NCBI GenBank assembly: GCA_947652735.1
Contig: CANTEG010000004.1
Coordinates: 124,001-188,000 of the forward strand
Direction of reading: 5' to 3'
Length of the DNA: 64,000 nucleotides
Origin: an uncultured Lachnospiraceae bacterium
GTDB lineage: Bacteria; Bacillota; Clostridia; Lachnospirales; Lachnospiraceae
The translations under genes and the position numbers were made by a program. Shown piece after piece: positions 28,013-37,300 of the stretch. The notes under the pieces are model-generated. The model saw only the letters and a list, made by a program, of their open reading frames with translations. It was not told the DNA's origin and ran no database searches. Numbering within the stretch: the first letter of the stretch is position 1; every line of letters starts with the position of its first letter.

Positions 28013-28044
28013 GACACCCATAGATACACAGACCTATGGGTGTC
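28013..28044 (-). terminator. Hairpin terminator after the unknown gene at 28069
   Basis: 11-bp perfect stem GACACCCATAG/CTATGGGTGTC. The downstream U-tract on the minus strand (GCTTTATTGTTT) is weak. Confidence 0.55.
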
Positions 28045-28068
28045 TTAATATGGTAATACAAAACGCTT

Positions 28069-29067
28069 TTACTCGGTTATCTGACCTTTTGATGCATAAT
28101 AATCATCAAACAGTTTATTTGCCGCATCCAGCGTTGCATTGCTGATATCAGGAAGCTTCCGTCCCCATGATTTCGTTGCCAGCTTAAAGCCCTTATGCAT
28201 TGCAGCCTGCATTTCTTTCATTTTTTCGACGTCATCCCCTGCAAGTGCACTAGCAAAATCAAATAATCTCTGGGAGGTCTGCTTTACGCCCCAATAACCA
28301 TCCTCGGAAATATCTTTCTGTGCCTGAGCCTTTGTTGCGGCATCCACTGTATAGTTTCCGCTTGCAATGAACTTCCACATTGCATCTCCACCCTTGGCAA
28401 TACCATAGGCTTTTGCCTGCTTACCCAGCATGTTCCTGACAAGGTTTGTAAGGCTCTGCTGCCTTGCCTCCTCGTCTGCCTTTAACTGCTGCACCAGCCT
28501 TGCCCTGTCCTCGGCACTCATTTTTGTTACGGAATAGGTTGCCTTTGGGGCAGTAGAATCAGATTTTTCATATGTATCTGTCTTTTTTGCTTTTTCTTCC
28601 TCTGCCTTCTTTTCCTTCTGCTTTTTAATCCGCTCCTGCTGCTCCTTAACGTCTACCTTCTTGTATGTCTTCTTCTTCTCCTTGCCGCACTGGCTAATGG
28701 ACCATCCGCCACAGGTACCGTCTGCATTAATAATCATTCCTCTTGCCACAGTTGTAAATTCGCCATGCTGCAAAGGCTCATTTTTCATTACCTGAACACA
28801 ATCATATATAAGTGCTTCGTACTCCATTCGTGCATCCGGATCCTCTTGCATCTTCCTTAAAATACTTGGTGAGATTGCGATGTTGTTTGTTCCGCCTGAA
28901 CTAAACGGCTGCGTATTTGTAGAAAAATTCATGTCCTTATACTGTTTTGACAAATCATCTAAAATACTGTCTGCTCCACTTCCTTGTGTTTGGGCATTGT
29001 CAACTCTGATTTTCGCATAATTATATGCTTCCTGTGATACCCAGCTGTCGCCTACCTTAACTGCCAT
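28069..29067 (-). CDS. Unknown MQxDP-family protein next to BlaI/M56 module 1
   Basis: 332 residues from ATG at 29067 (AAGGAGG 8 bases upstream). No signal peptide. A first domain contains SPSILRKMQEDPDARMEYEAL, matching NPKALEKMQSDPEFEKKMKEL in the two proteins at 51.8-53.8 kb, and MIINADGTCGGWSISQCGKE. A Lys/Glu-rich coiled coil (about residues 145-185) leads to a helical C-terminal domain without known motifs. It is 92 bp after the M56 gene, in the same order as the second module. A cytoplasmic or non-classically exported protein; function unknown. Confidence 0.7.
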   Translation of the reverse strand: MAVKVGDSWVSQEAYNYAKIRVDNAQTQGSGADSILDDLSKQYKDMNFSTNTQPFSSGGTNNIAISPSILRKMQEDPDARMEYEALIYDCVQVMKNEPLQHGEFTTVARGMIINADGTCGGWSISQCGKEKKKTYKKVDVKEQQERIKKQKEKKAEEEKAKKTDTYEKSDSTAPKATYSVTKMSAEDRARLVQQLKADEEARQQSLTNLVRNMLGKQAKAYGIAKGGDAMWKFIASGNYTVDAATKAQAQKDISEDGYWGVKQTSQRLFDFASALAGDDVEKMKEMQAAMHKGFKLATKSWGRKLPDISNATLDAANKLFDDYYASKGQITE

Positions 29068-29215
29068 ACTATCATCCTCCTTGATATGATACCTGCTATC
29101 GGCAAAAACCAATAACAGCCGCACGTTTTATGTGCTTGTTAATATTATATTATAATTATTTACATATGTAAACAATTATGGCCTGATTATTACATTATCT
29201 ATCTGAAAAATTCTT

Positions 29216-30553
29216 TTACATCAAATACTTAAGCCAGAATTCCATAACATCATTCAGTAAACAATCCTTGCTCAAATAATAAATATCATCATAATTGTCA
29301 AGGGAAACCACACCTACATTTCCACCTCCGCCCCAACCAGGCACTTTGGTAATGGTATCAAAGCCGATGTAAACACAATCTCCCGATATGCCATTTTTCT
29401 CTATCAGGCTGTCAAACTTATCATTGTCTATAATCAACCTGCCATCATAAACCTTTACTGCGTCTTGCAGTTCCTCCGTGTCACACTCACACGAATTAAC
29501 ATTTTCGTCATATAAAAACAACCCTTTTATAACAGAATATCTGGGATATGAGCCCTTCCATATTCCAACTGCCAAGGCAGCAAATACCAGCGTAAATGCC
29601 AACGTCTGGGTTCTAAGCTTTCTAAAAAAACACTTTCTTGTGCCCGCAAGCTCAATATATGAAATCCGCTTTTTAATCTTGTTATAATCCTTTCCGCCCA
29701 CAAAGGACACCATATCCGCTTCGGCATTTTTACACATGCTTCCTGCAACAAACAGCAGTACTGCCCCATAGCTGTAAGGTTCCGTATTTGTGTAACCGAT
29801 GCATTTTTCGTCACAAATCCGTTCCATATCATCCCGCAGCTTACTATTTAACCAAAACATAACGGGATTTATCCACCAATAAATCCAAAGCAGCCGAAAT
29901 GCGAAAAGCCAAACGATATGTCCCGACCTTACGTGCATCAGCTCATGGCTCAACATCATAAGCTGTTCTTCCTCCGAAGCATCATTAAATAAATGCTTTG
30001 GGATTACAATATAAGGGCTCCAAATTCCGCCCGAAAACGGACTTATCTCTTTATCAGTAACGTATATGCGAACTCTGTTTAAATATGGTCCTGCAATACA
30101 ATTTCTTCCAAACCAACATTTACCATCAGCCAAGTCATGCCCCAACGTCTTTTCCACTGCCTTTACACGCATAGGCTCATCATTAAAGCGTCCCAGTCCT
30201 CTGACCCAGCGTCTCAGTTTATTATTCTTATGTAGAAAGCCAATCAGCAATACAAACATTACGAAAAAATATATTACTCCTACGTTTGTTGCTGCTATTT
30301 TATATAGGGTGCCAGTCAAAAAATATATATGCGGGATATAAAAAAATTTGCCCATTCCCGTAAATGCCATTGGCAAAACAAGTAAAACGGCATAAAAATC
30401 TATGTTTGCATATTTATTCCTGTTGCACAGGCGGATAATCAATATAAACGGCACCATAACAAGCCCCATAATCAGGGTTTTCATACATTTAAGCATACCG
30501 TACTGACAAAAAAATGTCCCAAAATTAATAATCGTACCCAAAATATTATCCAT
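29216..30553 (-). CDS. M56-family membrane metallopeptidase (BlaR1-like), module 1
   Basis: 445 residues. Helices near 22-42, 50-72, 90-112 and 310-330 frame a cytoplasmic zinc protease with HELMH in MMLSHELMHVRSGH and the later zinc-side Glu in DDMERICDEKCIG. After the last helix comes a short outer domain of about 100 residues ending KVPGWGGGGNVGV...; it is not a penicillin-binding domain, so beta-lactams are unlikely signals. In the BlaR1 paradigm, signal activates the protease, which removes the repressor encoded upstream. The start overlaps the BlaI stop by 8 bases, implying coupling. Confidence 0.88.
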   Translation of the reverse strand: MDNILGTIINFGTFFCQYGMLKCMKTLIMGLVMVPFILIIRLCNRNKYANIDFYAVLLVLPMAFTGMGKFFYIPHIYFLTGTLYKIAATNVGVIYFFVMFVLLIGFLHKNNKLRRWVRGLGRFNDEPMRVKAVEKTLGHDLADGKCWFGRNCIAGPYLNRVRIYVTDKEISPFSGGIWSPYIVIPKHLFNDASEEEQLMMLSHELMHVRSGHIVWLFAFRLLWIYWWINPVMFWLNSKLRDDMERICDEKCIGYTNTEPYSYGAVLLFVAGSMCKNAEADMVSFVGGKDYNKIKKRISYIELAGTRKCFFRKLRTQTLAFTLVFAALAVGIWKGSYPRYSVIKGLFLYDENVNSCECDTEELQDAVKVYDGRLIIDNDKFDSLIEKNGISGDCVYIGFDTITKVPGWGGGGNVGVVSLDNYDDIYYLSKDCLLNDVMEFWLKYLM

Positions 30554-30944
30554 TCTTTTTCCTATCTTTCATATTGAGCAATATAGTGTTTAATTCCTCA
30601 AGCTGCTCCTCGGTGATATTAGCACCTGACAGAAAGCTTGCAATTGCAAGAGATGCATTTCCGCCAAAATAATGCTTCACAAATCTTTCGCTCTTTAAGT
30701 CCAGGCATTCCTCTTTGGAGCACGCTGCACTATAATGGTACACCCTTGCATCGTTGGCATCAACTGTATACGTCAAAACGCCCTTTGTAACAAGGCGGTT
30801 AATCATAACCCTGATTGTCTTTTTACTGATATCCGTAACACCCTCAAGCTCCTTAATTATCGTTGAAGCAGTCACTGGTCCTCTATGTTTCCACACAATC
30901 TCCATAATCATCCATTCATTTTCACTTGGTATACCCTCTGCCAT
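30546..30944 (-). CDS. BlaI/MecI-family repressor, module 1
   Basis: 132 residues from ATG at 30944 (GGAGG 6 bases upstream). The winged helix is NEWMIMEIVWKHRGPVTAST and the recognition part KKTIRVMINRLVTKGVL; the wing carries DANDARVYHYSA. The dimerisation tail includes FVKHYFGGNAS, the region where BlaI/MecI relatives are cleaved. It presumably represses its own operon (BlaI, M56, unknown protein). A dyad at 31020-31033 is an operator candidate. It is divergent from the HD-GYP gene. Confidence 0.9.
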   Translation of the reverse strand: MAEGIPSENEWMIMEIVWKHRGPVTASTIIKELEGVTDISKKTIRVMINRLVTKGVLTYTVDANDARVYHYSAACSKEECLDLKSERFVKHYFGGNASLAIASFLSGANITEEQLEELNTILLNMKDRKKNG

Positions 30945-31019
30945 ATTAACCTCCAAGAATAAAGTACCTTTAGCACTGTAGTTCCTATCAAAACATAAAT
31001 ATTTCATTTATTATATCGG

Positions 31020-31033
31020 TTTACACACGTAAA
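31020..31033 (-). promoter_or_regulatory. BlaI operator candidate TTTAC-N4-GTAAA
   Basis: A short inverted repeat of 5-bp arms, just upstream of a minus-strand -10-like TATAAT (CCGATATAAT). BlaI/MecI relatives bind TACA/TGTA-type dyads in this position. The second module has a similar CCGATATAT but no equally clear dyad, so confidence is low. Confidence 0.35.
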
Positions 31034-31172
31034 TATTTAACCCTGTAATTAATTACTTGAACGGTTTACGCTCATCCAAAATAAAATCCCTTTACAATTA
31101 CAAAACAATTATATATAATAGGAAATAACTAGGGTTTTGCGTACCGAGAAATTACGAAAGGAGCAATACGTC

Positions 31173-32297
31173 ATGGATGCAGAAAGAAAAACAATACTTA
31201 TTGCAGATGATGCGGAGATAAACCGCGAATTATTAAAAATGATTTTCGAAAGACAGTTTGATGTGTTGGAAGCAGCAAACGGTTTACAAACAATTGAGAT
31301 TCTTGATGAAAAACATGATGATATCTCAATGTTGTTTCTTGACTTGATTATGCCCGAAAAAACAGGTCTTGAGGTAATGGAACATATGATTGAGAAGGAT
31401 TACATGAATACCATTCCTGTTATTATGATTACCGGAGAATCTACGGCAGAGACCGATATGAAAGCATATGAGTACGGTGCCTCCGATATTATATACAAGC
31501 CATTTTCCGCAAAAGTTATACTCAGGCGTGCCATGAACATCATGGAGCTTTACGAAAACAGAATACATATGGAAAAGAAGCTTGAGAAACGTACAAAACA
31601 GCTTATGGAAAGTCGTGAAAAGCTTGAGAAAAATAATGAATTCCTGATAAACGCACTCAGCTCTGTTGTCGAGTTCAGAAGCCTTGAGTCGGGAGAACAC
31701 ATAAAGAGAGTTAAATTTTTTACACGTATTTTCCTTAATTATCTTAAAAAATATTATCCTGAATATGAGCTTACCAAGGATAAGATTGATTTGATAGTAA
31801 ATGCTTCAGCACTCCACGATATAGGCAAAATTGCAATTCCTGACAGTATATTGTTGAAGCCTGCAAAGCTTACCAAAGAAGAATTTGCTGAGATGAAAAA
31901 GCACACTGTTTATGGATGTGACATTCTTGAAAACTTCAGGCAGGATGACAGTGAATTTTACAAATATTGTTATGATATATGTAGATATCACCATGAGCGT
32001 TATGACGGAAATGGTTATCCTGACGGTCTTGTTGGTGAGGACATTCCGATTTGGGCACAGGTTGTTTCAATCGTAGACGTATATGATGCTCTTGTCAGCA
32101 AACGAGTTTACAAGACTCCTTATGCTGCTGATGTAGCTGTCAGAATGATTCACGACGGAGAATGTGGTGTATTTTCTCCAAAAATATTACACTGCTTCGA
32201 TATGGCACGTGACGTATTATTTGAATCATCGGAAGCATTTTCATACGCAGATGTAAATGTAGGAGAAAACACTATCGTTTTACCTGATGATAAGTAA
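31173..32297 (+). CDS. Response regulator with HD-GYP output, cyclic-di-GMP phosphodiesterase
   Basis: 374 residues from ATG at 31173 (AAAGGAG 9 bases upstream). The receiver domain has ILIADDAEINRELL, acceptor Asp in LFLDLIMPEKTG and Lys in IYKPF. A helical linker (about 130-180) leads to the HD-GYP domain with HDIGKIAIPD, KKHTVYG, YHHERYDGNGYPDGL and DVYDALVSKR, all metal ligands present. It would degrade cyclic di-GMP under control of an unknown kinase, possibly one of the hybrid kinases at 34.4-40.6 kb. Single-gene unit ending at a bidirectional terminator. Confidence 0.92.
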   Translation: MDAERKTILIADDAEINRELLKMIFERQFDVLEAANGLQTIEILDEKHDDISMLFLDLIMPEKTGLEVMEHMIEKDYMNTIPVIMITGESTAETDMKAYEYGASDIIYKPFSAKVILRRAMNIMELYENRIHMEKKLEKRTKQLMESREKLEKNNEFLINALSSVVEFRSLESGEHIKRVKFFTRIFLNYLKKYYPEYELTKDKIDLIVNASALHDIGKIAIPDSILLKPAKLTKEEFAEMKKHTVYGCDILENFRQDDSEFYKYCYDICRYHHERYDGNGYPDGLVGEDIPIWAQVVSIVDVYDALVSKRVYKTPYAADVAVRMIHDGECGVFSPKILHCFDMARDVLFESSEAFSYADVNVGENTIVLPDDK

Positions 32298-32320
32298 AAT
32301 TTCAAATATTATAGTATTAA

Positions 32321-32370
32321 AAATTGCCGGTTTAAGACAATCCCACGTAAGATATCTTAGACCGGCATTT
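32321..32370. terminator. Bidirectional terminator between HD-GYP and SDR genes
   Basis: Stem AAATTGCCGGTTTAAGA / TCTTAGACCGGCATTT between convergent genes, with T-rich flanks on both sides. The GCCGGT-TAAGA core matches the centre of the palindrome at 5008-5197. Confidence 0.7.
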
Positions 32371-32440
32371 TAAATGTCAACATTTTCAAAGCGTTTTTGA
32401 TGTAATTATATTGACCTATCTATATCTGCGATTTCGTTAC

Positions 32441-33184
32441 CTATGCTTTCGTTGCACCATCTACAGATAATATTTCACCTGTTACATATTTTGCCATATC
32501 ACTTGCAAGATATAAGAATGCATCTGCAACCTCCTCAGGCTCACCAGGACGTCCAAGTGGGATTTTTGCCGAAATTGACTGTACCACCTGCTCAGGTAAC
32601 GCTGCTACCATATCTGTCTTTGTGACACCCGGAGCAACTGCATTGACACGGATATTATCCTTTCCAAGCTCTCTTGCCAAAGAAATCGTAAGACCGTTTA
32701 CCGCAAACTTACTTGCCGGATATCCTACACCGGCAGGTTGTCCTGAAATACTTACCATAGAGCTTGTATTAATAATACATCCGCCGCCCTGCTCCTTCAT
32801 CATCTTTGCCGCTGGTAAGATTGCATAAAATACTGCCTTTACATTTAAGTCTATGACCTTGTCAAATTCCTCAGGCGTGTAATCATAAAGCGGTGTATTC
32901 TGTGATATTCCTGCATTATTCACAAGTATATCAATCCTGCCATACTTTTCCTTTACTTCGGAAAGTGCCTTTTCCACCTCTGCCGCGTCAGTAAGCTTTG
33001 GAAATTTACCATCTATCTCCCAAGCTGAATTTTCCTCCTTAAGCTTTGCAATTGCCTTATCAACCGTCTCCTGTCTTGAACCAAATAATACGACCTTTGC
33101 ATTGTTTGCCAAATACTTGCGTACAATCTCAAAACCGATTCCTCTTGTTCCCCCTGTTACTACTGCAACTTTTCCTTTTAACAT
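32441..33184 (-). CDS. Short-chain dehydrogenase/reductase, FabG-like
   Basis: 247 residues. Cofactor motif VVTGGTRGIGFEI, NNAGIS, catalytic Ser in INTSSMVSISGQ, YPASK (Tyr-x3-Lys) and the VNAVAPGVTKTDM segment give a complete classical SDR active site; Arg/Gly-Ser at the end of beta-2 (FGSRQE) suits NADP(H). Such proteins are annotated as 3-oxoacyl-ACP reductase, but without fatty acid genes nearby the substrate is open. GGGAGG lies 6 bases before the ATG. Probably monocistronic. Confidence 0.88.
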   Translation of the reverse strand: MLKGKVAVVTGGTRGIGFEIVRKYLANNAKVVLFGSRQETVDKAIAKLKEENSAWEIDGKFPKLTDAAEVEKALSEVKEKYGRIDILVNNAGISQNTPLYDYTPEEFDKVIDLNVKAVFYAILPAAKMMKEQGGGCIINTSSMVSISGQPAGVGYPASKFAVNGLTISLARELGKDNIRVNAVAPGVTKTDMVAALPEQVVQSISAKIPLGRPGEPEEVADAFLYLASDMAKYVTGEILSVDGATKA

Positions 33185-33254
33185 AATTTACCTCCCTTTT
33201 AAACTAAATTATGTTACTATTTTAACATTTATATAACATTAATTCCATTGCTTT

Positions 33255-33722
33255 TTAAAAATCAAGGATATTTTTATTTATCCAGCTTCTTATTTTAGAT
33301 GTTCTCTTATATGCATTAATATTGTATTCACCATCAACGTTATAGGTGGACTGTACACTTACGGATACCGCACCATTTTCTCCGTCCCACTCATACTGTT
33401 CTAATTTGTGCTCGCCCTTTTCAAATTCTATTTCTTTTATAGTCTTTCCATTCTGGTAATAAACTACCTTTGCCTTTCCGCCTTTTATATTTATACTTCC
33501 GTCTATGTAATATTCATACCCGTTTCTGCCTGTATCCGTAAAATTTATTTTCTGGGTATTGTTATCAATATTTTTATCAAGTTTCATTATATTTAACTCA
33601 CCTTTCGAGATAGAAAATTTTTCCCAATTTCCCTTTTTCAAAAAAGATACACACATCACTACAATGACTACCGACAGCAATGCTCCGATTGATAAAAGAA
33701 TAATTTTCTTACGTTTTTCCAT
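33255..33722 (-). CDS. Small membrane-anchored extracytoplasmic protein, unknown
   Basis: 155 residues from ATG at 33722 (GGAG 8 bases upstream). One N-terminal helix (IILLSIGALLSVVIVVMCVSFL) and a beta-rich external domain with YYIDGSINIKGGKAKVVYYQ and EYNINAYKRTSKIRSWINK. No lipobox, no catalytic motif and no family I can name. A promoter at 33842-33869 precedes it and the SDR follows upstream-to-downstream after 70 bp, so both could be co-transcribed. Confidence 0.65.
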   Translation of the reverse strand: MEKRKKIILLSIGALLSVVIVVMCVSFLKKGNWEKFSISKGELNIMKLDKNIDNNTQKINFTDTGRNGYEYYIDGSINIKGGKAKVVYYQNGKTIKEIEFEKGEHKLEQYEWDGENGAVSVSVQSTYNVDGEYNINAYKRTSKIRSWINKNILDF

Positions 33723-33841
33723 ATTCACTCCTCCATTATTTGAACTTTACCAAGCCATAATAATTATTTTTCCATATATACAAATTAACATGCAAATGTA
33801 TCTTTTTTGTATCATATGGTAAAATGTGGTTGTTTATATTT

Positions 33842-33869
33842 GTTATAACACTTCAAAAAACAGAGTCAA
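33842..33869 (-). promoter_or_regulatory. SigA-type promoter of the small membrane protein
   Basis: Minus strand: -35 TTGACT (33864-33869), 16-base spacer, -10 TATAAC (33842-33847), 120 bp before the ATG. With the terminator at 33981-34023 this accounts for the gap 33723-34062. Confidence 0.45.
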
Positions 33870-33980
33870 TATAGTTAAAATGATTATAAAAGTACCTTAA
33901 ATAAATCTTAAAAAAAATGCCTTAAAACACTTCTTACATATTTGACCAAGGGCAGCCAATCACCAACGAATTTTCCTAAA

Positions 33981-34023
33981 CAAAAAATAAGACCTTGAAA
34001 CGGTTGCCTCCATTTCAAGGTCT
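33981..34023 (-). terminator. Rho-independent terminator of the small gene at 34063
   Basis: Perfect stem AGACCTTGAAA/TTTCAAGGTCT followed by TATTTTTTG on the minus strand, 40 bp after the stop codon. Confidence 0.8.
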
Positions 34024-34062
34024 ATCTTGATGTTATTAAATTCATCCTTTGCCTCCAACATG

Positions 34063-34293
34063 TTATGCGTAATAAATTACTGTACTGTCTTCAGGTAATT
34101 CCCTATATTCTCTTTCCCGAAGCTCCTGCTCAAACGATAAGGTTCTCTTTTTCCGTCGCCTGCTGTCTTCTTCTTTTTTTTGTTTTGGATTCATGTAGAC
34201 CGGGGCAACGAACGCCACTCTCATGAATTCCCTAGCTCCGTAGTCTGCTTTAATCTCCTCCCTTCCGTCGTCTGTAGACATATATAAAAGCAC
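34063..34293 (-). CDS. Small basic/charged protein, unknown
   Basis: 64-68 codons: ATG at 34281 is preferred (a GTG at 34293 adds four residues; the reading with GTG is 76 residues). The product is highly charged: KQKKEEDSRRRKKRTLSFEQ then ELREREYRELPEDS, ending VIYYA. No membrane segment. No ribosome binding site precedes either start, but a -10-like TATAAT lies at 34303-34308, so the message may be leaderless or nearly so. A strong terminator follows, which supports it being a real gene. Function unknown. Confidence 0.5.
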   Translation of the reverse strand: MLLYMSTDDGREEIKADYGAREFMRVAFVAPVYMNPKQKKEEDSRRRKKRTLSFEQELREREYRELPEDSTVIYYA

Positions 34294-34399
34294 TACGTTT
34301 CTATTATATATATCGGACGGAAGGGTAGAAAATTACACCTTTTTTGTATGAAATTTCTAAAATAAAGCTTCTGAATTTTGATAAATTTTTATGGCATAT

Positions 34400-37300
34400 T
34401 TACACGTTAAGCCACTTGTTCAGCGTTGCTATAACCTGCTTTATATCTAACGGCTTTGCGATATGATGGTTCATACCTGCCCTCATCGCAAACCGTACAT
34501 CCTCTGCAAATGCGTTTGCAGTTAATGCTATAATCGGAATGTCCTTCAAATCCTCCCTGTCATCCGTAGCTCTGATTTGTTTTGCCGCCTCATAGCCATC
34601 CATAATCGGCATTTGGATATCCATAAACACAAGGTCATAATGGTTTGGCTCCGTCTCCATAAGCTCCGTTACCGCTTCCTTGCCATCCCAGACATGATTC
34701 ACAAGAAGCCCCATACTCTCTAATATTTCTTTGGCAATTTCTGCATTGATTTCATTGTCCTCCACAAGCAGAATTCTTTTACCGTCAAACCTTGATTCTC
34801 CGACAATCTCTTTATAACTGCTGCTGCCATCCCCATCCCCGTTAATCAACCGCTTAAACAGATACGAAAGTCTTGATTTAAACACAGGCTTACTGATAAA
34901 ACCACTGACTCCTGCCCGCTTTGCCTTTTCTTCAATTTCAGACCAGTCATATGCAGACTGAATGATAATTGCAATGTCATCACCAACAATTTCACGAATA
35001 GCATCTATCGTCTCAACGCCATCCATTTTAGGCATTTTCCAGTCAAGTATGGCAGCAAAATAATGCTTGTCCTTGTCACATGCCTCTTTTATCTTTTCAA
35101 CTGCCTCCTGGCCGCTCAACACCCACTCACTGTCAATTCCCATTTCATCCAAAATCATACAGGTACTCTCGCAGGCATCCTTATTGTCATCAACAACAAG
35201 AACAGGTGATTTAATATACTCCTTAAAGGATACCGTATGGTCATCCTGAATCTGGAGATAAATGGTCACAATAAACTTGGAACCCTTGCCCTGCTCACTT
35301 TCAACCTTGATATCTCCGCCCATCATGCGGACAATATTTAACACGATGGAAAGCCCAAGCCCTGTTCCCTGCACATTGTTATCTTTCGTATCATTTTCGC
35401 GGGAAAACGGGTCAAACACATGGTCAATAAACTCTTTTGACATGCCAATACCATTATCCTCAAAAATAAATTCATAGCATGCCACACTCTGTTGATTGGT
35501 TTCTTTTTCCGTCACATAAAGATTTAATTTTCCGCCCTGAGGCGTATATTTAATGGAATTTCCCATAATGTTAAGAAACACCTGCTCAATATGCAGACTG
35601 TCACCTATCACATCATCATGCTGTATATCCTTAATATACACTTTAAATTCGTGATTCTTTGCCTCAATCTGGGGCTGGACGATATTCAGCATATTATCAA
35701 CAAGCTCCTGAAGGCTGAATTCCTCCTCTGCAAGCTCCATCTTACCCGATTCGATTTTGCTCATGTCAAGCACCTCATTAATAAGAGTAAGCAGGTGCTT
35801 GCCTGATGATGTAATTTTTTCCAGACAATCTTTTACCCGTTCCTTATCATCCATGTGTGCTGCCGCAATCGATGTCATTCCTATAATTGCATTCATCGGA
35901 GTTCGTATATCATGGCTCATACGCGACAAAAAATTTGACTTTGCCTGATTCGCACTGCTTGCCGCTTCGTATGCCTCCCGAAGTGCAACTTGTGCCATCT
36001 TTTCCCGTTCATACGATTTTTGGAGCATTTCCCAATCCCGTTTCGCACGTATTCTATACATCACAAAAAATAAAATCAACAGCAGAATAAAACCTATTAC
36101 CAAAGCCAAAGCAAGCACAATATTGTCAAACAGAAAATCCCGTAATGTATAGTTTGCTTCAACATAAGAATTTCTGACAAGCGAATCTCTGATTAGGGCA
36201 TCATCAATATTGTTTACACCTTTATTTATAATAGAATATAGTGTATTGTTACTGCGGTTTACGGCAAAGCAGAAATCTATAATTTCCTCCATCTCCGCCA
36301 CATGCAAATCTGAAAACTCATCATGCTCATTTAAGTATCTGTGTATAACATCACTGTTTACAAGCATGCATCCCACATCGCCTTTTTGAATTGCCGAAAG
36401 GCATTCTTTCCAGCTTTTATATACATATTGCTCAGAGTCCGGATAATTTACAGACAGATAAAATGACTGCTGGGGGCTTCCGTTATAAACCGCAACACGC
36501 TCATAAATGTCCTTGCTGTAATCTCCCTTATATACTACACTTACATGTGTACTTACAATTGAAATTGTCTGTGTATAGCCCTGGATTTCTGAGTACCATA
36601 AATCACCAAAGGTCGGAAATATAAGATCAAGTTCTCCATCCTTTAATGCCTGTATCATAACATCATAATCATCATAGCTTCTACTCGTAAAGCTCGTTCC
36701 CATATATTCTGACAGATAATCTAAAAGCTCTGGAAGTATTCCTGTCATTTCACCACTTTGTTCATCTTTATCACAAAACGGCATATACTCATTTAAATAT
36801 CCTACTCTTATCTCATTGTGCTCCTCAAGCCATTTCTTTTCTTCCTCATTTAAGTCCCTTTGCACGGTGCTCCTGTTATAATACTTATCCTCAAGCCTTG
36901 AAATATAGAAAGGAAAATCAGACGATATTTCTCTTTGTGCCGCATTTAATTCCTGCAATATATCCTTTCGGTTCCTATTAACGGCAAAATAGTAATCATA
37001 CGTACCGATATTAAATACTTTACTGTACCCCTCCATTCCGTCATTTTCCACGGTGACGATACCGTCCAGCTCACCATTTTCCACTGCCTGCTTTCGCTCC
37101 TCAAGCCCCTCATAGGAAATGGTTTCACATGTAATGTCATTTTCCTTGGCAAACTTTTCTACCAGCTTGGACATATAAGTGTTATTCTTTACACCGATAC
37201 GTTTTCCGTCCAGCACCTCCGGGCTTCCCTCTAAACTTATCGGGCTGTCATTTGGCACATATATATAATATGTTTCACCGCCCATCGGATACTCAGAAAA

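Noticed and set aside
29216-30944. Beta-lactam resistance regulator BlaR1-BlaI
   Set aside because: The outer domain is only about 100 residues without SxxK/SxN/KTG motifs, and no beta-lactamase or PBP gene is adjacent, so a beta-lactam sensor role is not supported.
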